In this document: in pieces, positions 17,069 to 24,710 of the stretch
Numbering within the stretch: the stretch's first letter is position 1
Layout of the letters: each line of letters starts with the position of its first letter
NCBI GenBank assembly: GCA_012523085.1
Contig: JAAYJC010000005.1
Span: 1-45,919 of the forward strand
Direction: 5' to 3'
DNA from: Clostridiales bacterium
GTDB taxonomy: Bacteria > Bacillota > Clostridia > Oscillospirales > Oscillospiraceae
Length of the DNA: 45,919 nt
The notes under the pieces: generated by a model
What the model saw: only the letters and a program-made list of their open reading frames with translations
What the model was told of the DNA's origin: nothing
Database searches by the model: none
Position numbers and translations under genes: made by a program

Positions 17069-17116
17069 AAAGACAGGGGGGCATGTGTCCTATAGGACAC
17101 ATGCCCCCCTGTCTTT
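17069..17116. repeat. Dispersed hairpin element F
   Basis: A perfect 22-bp stem (17069-17090 with 17095-17116) with loop TATA; the arm starts AAAGACAGGGGGGC and ends ATGTGTCC. It lies between two convergent genes, ending at the stop codon of the TraB-like gene (17117), and has A- and T-rich flanks that would make it a bidirectional terminator. Confidence 0.9.
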
Positions 17117-18526
17117 TTAATAAACAAGCTGCTCGACGGTATAGCCCGCTTGGGTAAGCAGGCTGACAAGGCCGATTTCCCCGAGGATATGGGCCGCTCC
17201 GACCAGGAAAAACACCGTTGCGCCTGATTCCAAATATCCGATCGCAGTGTTTAACATGCCCGCGTTTCTTTCCGCCATCAGCAGCGAATTGTACCTGTCG
17301 TTTTCCTCAATAAGCCTTGCGATTTCCTCTTGCGTATATGCCACAAAGGCCGGATCCTCCGTATCAATTTCCTCATCCTCCCGGATCAGTTCAATGAGCG
17401 CCGCTTCATTTCCGGTAAAATAAGCCTGATACATCGCTTTAATCTGGTCTTGCATATCTAAGTAATAGTCAATTGACGTTGAAATATAGAAGTCCCACAG
17501 CTCCTCGGAAACACTGCCCAGCAGGTCCTGCTGGAATTTCTGGCTTTCCACCTCAAGGATTTTCTTGCCATCCGCGTGCGCAAGGCTCGCAAAATACATA
17601 TCCACGCCGTAATTTGAATCCAGACCCGCAAGGCCTGCAATGGTCACTGAAACCAGACTGTTCCAACCGGTGGCGGTAATGCTATCATAGGCTTCATTAT
17701 AGGCGTTTTGCCCAGTTAAAAAGGCAACGGCTTTTTCATAGGTCTCCGGCCTTAAATGATCCTTTATCGTCGAGCCGTCCGTATAAACGAGCGCGGTTTG
17801 CCCCTCCAGATACAAGGCCAAATCCAAAGCGGCCTCCACCAGATCATACTCCAGCGCCAAGGCGTCGCTGGCGGTATAAGCGTCCATAATCGCCTCCGGC
17901 ATCCCGTACAGCGATTCGTCGGCAAGATGAAAGGAGCCCATCAGATACATTTCCCTGCTGCCGTCATCCGAGGCCGCTTTCCAGATAAGCGGGGTTGCTT
18001 CCGATGACGTTTCATAAACAAGCCGACTATGCGGCAGATATTCATTGATCAGCAGCGACTGAATAACCGTATCCCCGCCGTACAGCGCGGTCACGGCGAT
18101 TCCGCTGTTTTCAAATTCGCAGAAAACCGTCGTATACGAATAGAGAAAGTACGGCCTTGTATAGGTCCTTCCGGTTTCGTACCGGATAAACGGCCCGCAT
18201 TCGGCAATAACGGCTTCCCACATCTGCTCAAGCCCGCCTGCGCCGAGCTGCGACAACACCATTGGATCCAGCCGCTCTTCACAGCCGGTATAGTCTTCCT
18301 CAAGCAGCATATCGATAAACTGCACTGTTTCCTGCGCGTAATCCAATGCCTGTGCGGTCCCGGGCGTCGTATCCGGTGTTTCGGTCGGCTCCGCCGTGAT
18401 ATACGCGGTTACCGTCGGCGACAAAACCCCCGTACCTGCGGTTTCCTCAGGCTTGGCGACCACTTTGCAGGATGCGCCGGAGAGCGCGATAAGAGCGCAT
18501 AAAACCAAACAGAATAATCGTTTCAT
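17117..18526 (-). CDS. Lipoprotein with DUF3887-like and TraB/GumN domains
   Basis: 469 residues. A signal peptide (MKRLFCLVLCALIALSGASC) places a lipidated cysteine at residue 20, followed by a Thr/Pro/Glu-rich linker. Residues about 60-160 (FIDMLLEEDYTGCEERLD, WEAVIAECGPF, YSYTTVFCEFENSGI) resemble DUF3887. Residues about 185-469 form a TraB/GumN domain with MGSFHLADESLYGMP, ALEYD, GVDMYF and the closing FFLVGAAHILGEIGLVSLL. TraB/GumN proteins are putative metal-dependent proteases or peptide-binding proteins; here it would face outward on the membrane. GGAGG lies 7 bases before the ATG at 18526, so the longer frame is rejected. Confidence 0.85.
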   Translation of the reverse strand: MKRLFCLVLCALIALSGASCKVVAKPEETAGTGVLSPTVTAYITAEPTETPDTTPGTAQALDYAQETVQFIDMLLEEDYTGCEERLDPMVLSQLGAGGLEQMWEAVIAECGPFIRYETGRTYTRPYFLYSYTTVFCEFENSGIAVTALYGGDTVIQSLLINEYLPHSRLVYETSSEATPLIWKAASDDGSREMYLMGSFHLADESLYGMPEAIMDAYTASDALALEYDLVEAALDLALYLEGQTALVYTDGSTIKDHLRPETYEKAVAFLTGQNAYNEAYDSITATGWNSLVSVTIAGLAGLDSNYGVDMYFASLAHADGKKILEVESQKFQQDLLGSVSEELWDFYISTSIDYYLDMQDQIKAMYQAYFTGNEAALIELIREDEEIDTEDPAFVAYTQEEIARLIEENDRYNSLLMAERNAGMLNTAIGYLESGATVFFLVGAAHILGEIGLVSLLTQAGYTVEQLVY

Positions 18527-18582
18527 GGGAAATCCTCCGATAAAGCTAATCAATAATTAAGCCCGGTTCGAGCTGCCTACTC

Positions 18583-18629
18583 AAAGCATTGCAATCTTAA
18601 GCATTTCATGCTCAAGATTGCAATGCTTT
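18583..18629. repeat. Long perfect hairpin
   Basis: A 16-bp perfect stem (18583-18598 with 18614-18629; AAAGCATTGCAATCTT) capped by AGCAT-TTC-ATGCT, giving 21 paired bases with one mismatch. It has the same architecture as elements A-F but a different sequence. It lies upstream of the TraB lipoprotein gene. Confidence 0.6.
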
Positions 18630-18709
18630 GGAATCTTCCGGGAGATGTGCGGCCTTTACTGTTTTTTTATTCTCATGCGGACAGCCCGGGCATTTGGAAT
18701 ATGCAAATA

Positions 18710-18737
18710 GGGCCGTCCTGAAATCCTCGGACGGCCC
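18710..18737 (-). terminator. Terminator-like hairpin after the third glycosidase gene
   Basis: A 9-bp perfect stem GGGCCGTCC/GGACGGCCC (18710-18718 with 18729-18737), just past the stop at 18747. There is no strong T-run on the minus strand, so termination may be partial. Confidence 0.5.
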
Positions 18738-18746
18738 CCTGTCAGG

Positions 18747-20552
18747 TTATTCTTCCGAGATCATGCGGCAGAGAATATTAAACACGCAGCGGGACCAGGT
18801 GCCCCAGAACCGGGTGCCTGCCCCGGTCACCGGACTGATGATATGCGAAAAGCCCTTATCCATCAGCCTTGTGCAGTAGCGCTTTGTTATGAGCCTTGCC
18901 AGGTCCTTTTCGCCCGCGTCCCAGAGTCCGGTGCAGATGAACACCTCCGCCGGCGGGTCTATTGCGCCGCGTCCCATCTGCACGCCCTGCGTCTCATAAT
19001 AGTCGCTTGTCAGCATGTTCTCCGTCGCCAGGCCGTAAGGACTCAGCAGTCCGTTTTCTTCGGAAAGGTCTGAGACAAGTTTGTCAATAACAGGTCCGGG
19101 CAGCCTGTCGCCGAGGATGATCGGGATATAGTGCACATTGGAGCCGGAGAAGATTTTTTCAAAGGTATACGGTACGAGCCCGACAAAATGCTCCCCGTCC
19201 CACATTTTTGTCAGCATCAGCTTCAGCAGGGTTTTCGATTTTTGATACCATGCCTCGATTTCCGCATCCGGCTTTTTCAATATCTTTGCAAGGTCGCCCT
19301 GCGCTTCAAAGGCCAAAACGAGATAGGCGGGCAGGTCCGGAGAGGTCATCTGTACATGGTCGCGGAACAGAGACACCTCGTCAAAACCCGTTTCGCCGGG
19401 ATGCTCAAGCGAGGGCAGCCCGTCGCCGTCGTCGTCGCGGTATGTCATGAACCAGTCAGCCCAGCGTCCCGCGCCGAGATAGAGTTTTTCTATCTTATCA
19501 CGGGGCCATTCCTTTTCAATATCGTGCCGCTTCATGATCTGCTTGAGCGCCCAGCCGTAAACCGGCGGCTTGATGCCGTGACCGGAGAGCATCGTTTCGT
19601 CATACGAATCGGCAAGCTTCCCCTCCGCGCTCTGTCGCTGAAGCGGCGCGAGCAAAAGGTCAATAGCAAGCTCCGGGTGCTCTTGTAACGCCACCGCGTT
19701 TTGCACAAGCTGCCACTGGGACGCCATTTCGCCCGGGAACATCAAAATCAGCGGTTTGGGTGTCAGCTGTGTGGGTGCAAGCAGATGCGACCAGGTAATG
19801 TACGCGCATCTCTCGCGCTCTTTCTCAAACGGCTCAATAAAGTGCGGCATTTTTTCAAGAAAAGCTTCCCAGTCCGCCTGCATGGAGGCTTTAGCCTCGT
19901 CATAGCTCGGATAAGAATCCCGGACAAAGGCCGAATACGGAAATTCTTCAATAATCATCGAAAAACGCCCGTCGCTGCCGGGCACGGTGTTTCCGCAGAT
20001 TTCCCCGCAGGTCAGCTTATACCAGTCCCAGGTATCGTCAAACGCGATAGCCGAACCTTCCGTGCCCTTGAACAGATACGCACAGGTGGCGCGCGGTACC
20101 GCTTCCCACGCCCCGTCTTTCCTGCGTTTGAGCGCTTCGTACCCCTCCGCCTGACGCGTAATGCGAAGACCCATTCCGATATCGCCTTGCGCGCAGATCG
20201 TGTTTTCGTCGGCAAAGGTAAAGCGCACATCGCCATGCCTGGTATGTATGGTCAGTTCGACCGCCGATGTCTGCAGCGCAAAGGGCACGGTTTTCCCGCC
20301 GAAGGTGGGATATAGCCTGAACAGCTTGTTGTAGCCCGCAACGCCGGTATGGATGCGCGCGCCGTGGTTGTTACCCAGGTGCAAAGCGCAGCTCCCGTAA
20401 GCGTCGCCGTCCGCGAACAGCGCAACCCATGCACCGCGGCGGGAGAACAGGGAATTGGATATCCCGAAAAATTGTTCACAGTCCCGGAAAAACGGATCGC
20501 CCTTAATGGCGGTAAAGCTGCCGGCGTCCGCAAGATAGCTTGTCGTTGCCAT
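18747..20552 (-). CDS. Six-hairpin glycosidase-like protein (third paralogue)
   Basis: 601 residues. Beta-rich N-terminal half (GAWVALFADGDAYGSCAL, FGGKTVPFALQT), then a six-hairpin barrel (WADWFMTYRDDDGDGLPSL). The putative catalytic segment reads HPGETGFDEVSLF, keeping the acidic residue but not the tryptophan of ESGWD. The C-terminus (TRFWGTWSRCVFNIL) aligns with NSWAGSSVLTML of the paralogue at 4348-6135. GGAGG precedes the ATG. It lies 39 bp downstream of the SDR gene and is probably in one operon with it. Substrate unknown. Confidence 0.7.
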   Translation of the reverse strand: MATTSYLADAGSFTAIKGDPFFRDCEQFFGISNSLFSRRGAWVALFADGDAYGSCALHLGNNHGARIHTGVAGYNKLFRLYPTFGGKTVPFALQTSAVELTIHTRHGDVRFTFADENTICAQGDIGMGLRITRQAEGYEALKRRKDGAWEAVPRATCAYLFKGTEGSAIAFDDTWDWYKLTCGEICGNTVPGSDGRFSMIIEEFPYSAFVRDSYPSYDEAKASMQADWEAFLEKMPHFIEPFEKERERCAYITWSHLLAPTQLTPKPLILMFPGEMASQWQLVQNAVALQEHPELAIDLLLAPLQRQSAEGKLADSYDETMLSGHGIKPPVYGWALKQIMKRHDIEKEWPRDKIEKLYLGAGRWADWFMTYRDDDGDGLPSLEHPGETGFDEVSLFRDHVQMTSPDLPAYLVLAFEAQGDLAKILKKPDAEIEAWYQKSKTLLKLMLTKMWDGEHFVGLVPYTFEKIFSGSNVHYIPIILGDRLPGPVIDKLVSDLSEENGLLSPYGLATENMLTSDYYETQGVQMGRGAIDPPAEVFICTGLWDAGEKDLARLITKRYCTRLMDKGFSHIISPVTGAGTRFWGTWSRCVFNILCRMISEE

Positions 20553-20591
20553 ATCCCGACCTCCTGTTTCTGTTTTATCGGATGATCGCTT

Positions 20592-21557
20592 CTAATTTGT
20601 ATACTTTCTCTCCCGAATAATCCAGTCGATGTCGCCCTTTGCCTTTGCAAAGCCGACTTCGGCTGCCACTCGCAGGGACTCCATTTCCTCATTCGGCATG
20701 GCCGGAGCCTGATGCTTGCGCGCCTTCAGCCTTGTCATGCCCTCGGGCGTGCAGTAGTCGATCATGCGCTGCATTTCGCTTCGGATGATCTCCTCCCGGT
20801 CCTCATAGGGTATATAGATCACGACGCCCTGCTCAACGCCCTTCATGACCTGCCGGCCCACCTCACGGATGTCCATGCCGAGCACATTGTGCAGTCTGTA
20901 AGCTTCCATGACTTCGGGACTTTCATAATAGCCGGTGCTCTTCAGGTTTTCGGGCCTTGTCAGCGACGCTTCATGGATATTCGTATTCATGTTGCCGGGA
21001 CAAAAGCAGGTTACGCCGATGCCGTAGGGCTCCAGCGATTCATAATAGGTTTCCATCAGGTTAATGACGGCGGCCTTTGAACAGGAATAGGGCGCGGTTG
21101 TAGAGCCCGGGCCAAGGCCGCCCAAAGAGGCTACGGTCACGATATGCCCGCCGAGCCCCGCTTTGATCATGCGCGGCACAAAGGTCACCATGCCGTTGAT
21201 GACACCGTTTAAATTCACGCCCATGATCCAGTCAAAATCCTCGTATGTAGACGCTTCCGCGGGTCCGAAGGCGTTGACGCCCGCCGACTGGATAAGAATC
21301 TGCGGCGGTGTGCCGTAAACGCGCTCTACCTCGTCCGCTGCGGCTATGTAGGCTTCCCTGTCGGTCACATCCAGCAAAATAGGATGAACATCGGCGTTAC
21401 TTCTCCGAAAGTGTTCCATTACCCGATCTAAATGGTCCTGCCGAACATCGGCGATCACGACCTTGCAGCCCGCCTCGGAAAAAATTTGCGCTATGCCGAA
21501 GCCCGCGCCGGAGCCGCCGCCGGTGACAAAGGCGACCTTACCTTTAAAATCCATCAT
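20592..21557 (-). CDS. Short-chain dehydrogenase/reductase
   Basis: 321 residues, classical SDR. The Rossmann glycine motif TGGGSGAGFG is at residues about 11-20, the acidic residue IADVRQD favours NAD(H), QSAG replaces the usual NNAG, and the catalytic Ser...Tyr-x-x-x-Lys is seen in VASLGGLGPGSTTAPYSCSK. The C-terminal 60 residues extend past the core fold. GGAG lies 7 bases before the ATG-ATG at 21557; the longer frame begins in a repeat copied from the prophage lysis region and is not coding. It probably oxidises or reduces a hydroxyl group on the pathway substrate. Confidence 0.9.
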   Translation of the reverse strand: MMDFKGKVAFVTGGGSGAGFGIAQIFSEAGCKVVIADVRQDHLDRVMEHFRRSNADVHPILLDVTDREAYIAAADEVERVYGTPPQILIQSAGVNAFGPAEASTYEDFDWIMGVNLNGVINGMVTFVPRMIKAGLGGHIVTVASLGGLGPGSTTAPYSCSKAAVINLMETYYESLEPYGIGVTCFCPGNMNTNIHEASLTRPENLKSTGYYESPEVMEAYRLHNVLGMDIREVGRQVMKGVEQGVVIYIPYEDREEIIRSEMQRMIDYCTPEGMTRLKARKHQAPAMPNEEMESLRVAAEVGFAKAKGDIDWIIRERKYTN

Positions 21558-21564
21558 AATTAAT

Positions 21565-21610
21565 CTCCATTCCACCGCAAGATTGCGGAACAAATAATCA
21601 GGAAAAATCG
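21565..21610. repeat. 46-bp repeat, copy 1 (SDR leader)
   Basis: This segment matches 23048-23092 in the prophage at all but about one position, including a CCGCAA-GA-TTGCGG hairpin, the run TCAGGAAAAATC (which in the prophage encodes the end of the lysin) and a GGAG ribosome binding site. The SDR leader thus carries a copy of the prophage lysin/holin junction. Confidence 0.8.
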
Positions 21611-21622
21611 ATTTCTTCCATG

Positions 21623-21657
21623 CGTGAAGTATTTTCACAACGTGAAAGTACTTCACG
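21623..21657. repeat. Stem-loop in the SDR upstream region
   Basis: A 16-bp stem with one mismatch (21623-21638 with 21642-21657; CGTGAAGTA...TACTTCACG), followed by a T-run on the plus strand. It could be an operator or a terminator protecting the SDR operon from read-through; no plus-strand gene ends here. Confidence 0.5.
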
Positions 21658-21760
21658 TTTTTACCTCTCGTTTATTTCCTGTTCGTTTTTCACTGTATTT
21701 TCATCATAATCCGCGCGGATCACGAAGTCAATTCACCCGATGACAAAAGTTAATGCCGGG

Positions 21761-22750
21761 TTATGCGTTATTTTTGTACCAAAGACGCGCGTAGTTTTGG
21801 TAAAAATCCTCTGAAAGCTTCACCTTCCTGACGGAATCGGGATCGTCGTTTTCGCTCATGACCATTGCCATATACGCAAATCTGCCGCCGGGCGCGAAGG
21901 TGTCCACATATTCCTTCAAGGCGGCCAAAAGCACGTCGTCCGGCGTATCGGGATAGGATATGGGGCCGGTATTGTCCCACCCGCCCATGATGGCAAGCCT
22001 TGAGCCGTATTTTTTCTTGATGCCCTTCAGGTCATTTGAAACCTGAGCGGGCTCCCAGCCGGAAACGCCCATATCCAGCCAGTCATCAATAAAGCTCTCA
22101 CATTTTCCGCAGCAGTGCATGATCAGCGTGAGGCCGCGATCCAGCGCAAAATCCGCAAGGCGCTTGTGATGCGGTAAAATCAGCCTGCGGTACATATCCA
22201 CGCTGATGAACGGCTGCTGGGCGGCCGCAACATCGTCGGCCAGCGAAAGAATATCGGGCTTGAGGTATGTAATCTTCTTATCCAGCAGTTTAAGATAGTA
22301 TTCGCAAAGCCAGTCAAGCAAAGCGTAGACCTCCTCAGGCTCCTCCTGCAAGGCGCAGAGCCCTTCGCTGAAGCTCATGAAATTCATAATCTTCATGAAA
22401 AAGTCGCCTGCGAAAACGATGACGGGATTGTTAACCGGGTCCTTTTTCGCCATTTCTTTTTCTGCGATTTGCGCCCAGTCAAGGTTGCTGAGGTCGGGGG
22501 TTTTGATCACATCGCGCCATTTTGTGATGTCCCTTACCAGAATGCGGCCCGGAACCGGCATCATACCGCCCATGGAAGACGCGTTGGTCGTATGCTCCAT
22601 GCCGAATTCATCCACCTCATAGCCGTCCGCATTCTTTTTGCGTTCAAAGGGAGAGAACATTGCGCACCAGCCAAACATATCGTATCTGGGTAAAAACTCG
22701 GGAATCTCGCCGCGCAGCATGCGCATGAAGTTCTCTTTTTCCGTAAGCAA
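21761..22750 (-). CDS. Uroporphyrinogen decarboxylase (URO-D)/MtaA-like methyltransferase family protein
   Basis: 329 residues, TIM-barrel of the URO-D superfamily. The HCCGKCESF segment after LTLIMH matches the zinc-binding His/Cys motif of MtaA/MtbA-type corrinoid methyltransferases, so methyl transfer is more likely than haem synthesis. Other family words are EDPDS-like ENDDPDSVRKV and IMGGWDNTGPI. GGAGG stands 8 bases before a TTG at 22750 (MLTEKENF); a GTG at 22759 overlaps that ribosome binding site and is unlikely. It stands alone between its own promoter and the SDR operon. It may demethylate a methoxylated or methylated substrate, but no corrinoid protein gene is nearby. Confidence 0.8.
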   Translation of the reverse strand: MLTEKENFMRMLRGEIPEFLPRYDMFGWCAMFSPFERKKNADGYEVDEFGMEHTTNASSMGGMMPVPGRILVRDITKWRDVIKTPDLSNLDWAQIAEKEMAKKDPVNNPVIVFAGDFFMKIMNFMSFSEGLCALQEEPEEVYALLDWLCEYYLKLLDKKITYLKPDILSLADDVAAAQQPFISVDMYRRLILPHHKRLADFALDRGLTLIMHCCGKCESFIDDWLDMGVSGWEPAQVSNDLKGIKKKYGSRLAIMGGWDNTGPISYPDTPDDVLLAALKEYVDTFAPGGRFAYMAMVMSENDDPDSVRKVKLSEDFYQNYARLWYKNNA

Positions 22751-22776
22751 TGGTGTCACCTCCGATTTTTGCCTAT

Positions 22777-22805
22777 ATTTTACAACCTTGTCTGCGGATT
22801 GTAAA
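22777..22805 (-). promoter_or_regulatory. Promoter of the URO-D/MtaA-like gene
   Basis: TTTACA (22805-22800), 17-bp spacer, TAAAAT (22782-22777) on the minus strand, about 27 bp before the TTG start. Confidence 0.5.
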
Positions 22806-22826
22806 GCTAAAAAGCCAAATAAGCGA

Positions 22827-22855
22827 AAAGGGCTGCGGCAAAACCGCAGCCCTTT
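22827..22855 (-). terminator. Intrinsic terminator at the left end of the prophage late region
   Basis: A 12-bp perfect stem (AAAGGGCTGCGG/CCGCAGCCCTTT) with T's following on the minus strand. It begins 3 bases beyond the stop codon of the holin-like gene. Confidence 0.85.
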
Positions 22856-22858
22856 CGT

Positions 22859-23041
22859 TTATTTGAAGGAATTTTTCTTTTCCGCCTGCGTCCCGAAATA
22901 GAACGCCGTGACCGTGGTTGTGATGATCATTACATTGTCCGGTGAAATGTCCCCCCGGATGGCAAGGACAACAAACACCGCAATCACCGCAAAGGTAACG
23001 ACCGTCTTGACCTTTATAAGGCCCGCCAGATTTTTCAGCAT
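22859..23041 (-). CDS. Small holin-like phage membrane protein
   Basis: 60 residues with two hydrophobic stretches (TVVTFAVIAVFVVLAIRG and VMIITTTVTAFYFG) and a charged C-terminus (TQAEKKNSFK). Size, topology and position next to a lysin gene fit a holin or holin-associated protein. GGAGG lies 5 bases before the ATG at 23041. Last gene of the prophage late transcript. Confidence 0.65.
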   Translation of the reverse strand: MLKNLAGLIKVKTVVTFAVIAVFVVLAIRGDISPDNVMIITTTVTAFYFGTQAEKKNSFK

Positions 23042-23046
23042 GGTAA

Positions 23047-23092
23047 CCTCCATTCCACCGCAAGATTGCGGAACAAATAGTCAGGAAAAATC
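23047..23092. repeat. 46-bp repeat, copy 2 (lysin/holin junction)
   Basis: Holds the lysin stop codon, the CCGCAA-GA-TTGCGG hairpin and the ribosome binding site of the holin-like gene. A copy lies in the SDR leader at 21565-21610, and a diverged relative (GCCGC-GAA-GCGGC hairpin) precedes the lysin start at 24372-24419. Confidence 0.8.
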
Positions 23093-24367
23093 CCTGTCCA
23101 GCTTATTTGCCATGTCGATTAGAATATCGCCCCATCCTGCGAGGATAAGCTTTTTTATCGCGTCTTGAGCCTCGTCTGATTTCGGGCGGTTTAAGCCCGC
23201 GTTTCCTATCACCTTTTGGTAATCTTTGTACGCCGCGTTAAGATCCACTTTTCCTGTAATCCCCGGTATGCGCCCGGCATTGGAATACTGCCATATGCCG
23301 GTGCCCTCGCCCGGGTTGTCGAGGTCAGAGCTTTCAGACCAGGCGGCAAGCCAGAGATCGTATTTGCGCGTTGACGGATCAAAATACCTTTTTAGAAAAT
23401 CGGCGTTTGTGTAGTTCATCGCGTAATAACCCGCGGCCTCGATTTCTTCGCAAAACGCGTTAACGAAGCCTGAGGCCAGCTTTTTTGTCACGGACACGCC
23501 GTTTTTTAACGCGTTTTCGACGCTGTCATACTCAAAATCAAAGCATATCGGATAAGCAACTGTGTACGACCTTACCGCTTCAAGGCAAAAGGCCGCCTCC
23601 GCTCTCGCCATTTTCTCCGTATAGGCGTAGGAAAACCAGTATATGCCGCAGGGAATCTTCAAACGGTTACATTCGCTGATATTCCTGTAAAATCGGCTGT
23701 CGATGTTGTTTTTTCCGTAGCCTGCTCTGAGCATCGTAAAACCGATCTCCGGCCTTACCTTTTCCCAGTCGATTGCGCCCTGAAACGAGGAGACGTCTAT
23801 GCCCTTTATGTACGGCTTTTCCGACCAGATCAACACCAGGTTATGCACAATCCGGGACGACTCTATTATTCCGGTCGGATAAATACACTGCGCGGAACCG
23901 CCGCCGTCGAGCATCAATGCGCTCTCACAGCCCTGTTCAAGCATAAAAGACTGCAGGGCCTCCGGCGTCATGTGCTCTTTTGTGCAGTAAAAGACATGCG
24001 TGCCGTCTTTTCTGATGCCCCAGGCCGTTCTGGGCCGCTCTCCTTTCAGGTCCGCCGTTACAATCAGCTTTTCCGGTTTCCCGCCGCGCAGCAAACAGAC
24101 GCAGGCGATATAGTTTAAAACCCCTGTGTAATCCGACATCAGCGAAACATCCTTTATGTCCCACCCATATCCCCAATAGGCGTACTTATCCGATGCGTAG
24201 GATTTGCCTTTCGCTTTCAGATGGCAGCACGGCGAAAACGCCGATACATCATAGAGCCCGCCGTTAAAAATGATGTCGCAGCCGGTTTCCTTTTTGATTT
24301 CCGCAATCGTTTTCCTGCCGCTGTTGATATAGACAGCGGCCTTTTGAATTTTGCAGGTGTAAATCAT
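23081..24367 (-). CDS. Phage lysin: phosphodiester glycosidase domain plus GH25 lysozyme domain
   Basis: 428 residues, two domains. Residues about 1-180 are a NAGPA/phosphodiester glycosidase domain (FNGGLYD, ALMLDGGGSAQCIYP). Residues about 185-380 are a GH25 muramidase with GIDVSSFQGAIDWEKV, FTMLRAGYG, the acidic active site FDFEYD and WLAAWSE. The C-terminal 40 residues are helical. GH25 cleaves the MurNAc-GlcNAc bond; the first domain may open phosphodiester-linked cell-wall sugars. GGAGG is well spaced before the ATG at 24367. No signal peptide, consistent with holin-dependent release. Confidence 0.9.
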   Translation of the reverse strand: MIYTCKIQKAAVYINSGRKTIAEIKKETGCDIIFNGGLYDVSAFSPCCHLKAKGKSYASDKYAYWGYGWDIKDVSLMSDYTGVLNYIACVCLLRGGKPEKLIVTADLKGERPRTAWGIRKDGTHVFYCTKEHMTPEALQSFMLEQGCESALMLDGGGSAQCIYPTGIIESSRIVHNLVLIWSEKPYIKGIDVSSFQGAIDWEKVRPEIGFTMLRAGYGKNNIDSRFYRNISECNRLKIPCGIYWFSYAYTEKMARAEAAFCLEAVRSYTVAYPICFDFEYDSVENALKNGVSVTKKLASGFVNAFCEEIEAAGYYAMNYTNADFLKRYFDPSTRKYDLWLAAWSESSDLDNPGEGTGIWQYSNAGRIPGITGKVDLNAAYKDYQKVIGNAGLNRPKSDEAQDAIKKLILAGWGDILIDMANKLDRDFS

Positions 24368-24421
24368 CTTAACCTCCATTCTGCCGCGAAGCGGCGGCAC
24401 TTTATCCGGAAAAATCGGCTT

Positions 24422-24679
24422 CTATTGGGGTACGTTTTGAATATACCAGATTAAAAAGCCGATCAGCATCAAGGCGACGGATGACACCAGACCCCAGATT
24501 GCCTTGGTCTGAGCGCCTATCGCCTTGGTCAGGTTTTCGATCTGTATGGTGTTTTTTGCGTCCGAACGCTCCAGCTTGTCGAGCTTGTTTTCATGCTCAC
24601 CGATCCATTTTTCATGACGCGAGAATTTTTCATCCAGCGCCCTGTGCCTTTCTTTGCATACCTTCTCCGGAATGTCCAT
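24422..24679 (-). CDS. XhlA-like coiled-coil membrane protein
   Basis: 85 residues: a charged coiled coil (residues about 5-55, KLDKLERSDAKNTIQIENL) and one C-terminal membrane helix (LVSSVALMLIGFLIWYI). This matches haemolysin XhlA-type proteins that assist holins in Bacillus PBSX-like phages. It lies between the internal protein gene and the lysin gene. Confidence 0.75.
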   Translation of the reverse strand: MDIPEKVCKERHRALDEKFSRHEKWIGEHENKLDKLERSDAKNTIQIENLTKAIGAQTKAIWGLVSSVALMLIGFLIWYIQNVPQ

Positions 24680-24710
24680 TACGGCCCTCCTTCCTGTCCC
24701 CGCAAAATCA

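Noticed and set aside
18583-18629. Seventh copy of the A-F hairpin family
   Set aside because: Same architecture but none of the shared GACAxGGGG or TGTCC words.
21761-22750. Haem-biosynthetic uroporphyrinogen decarboxylase (hemE)
   Set aside because: It has the HCCGKC zinc-type motif of MtaA-like methyltransferases and no haem genes nearby.
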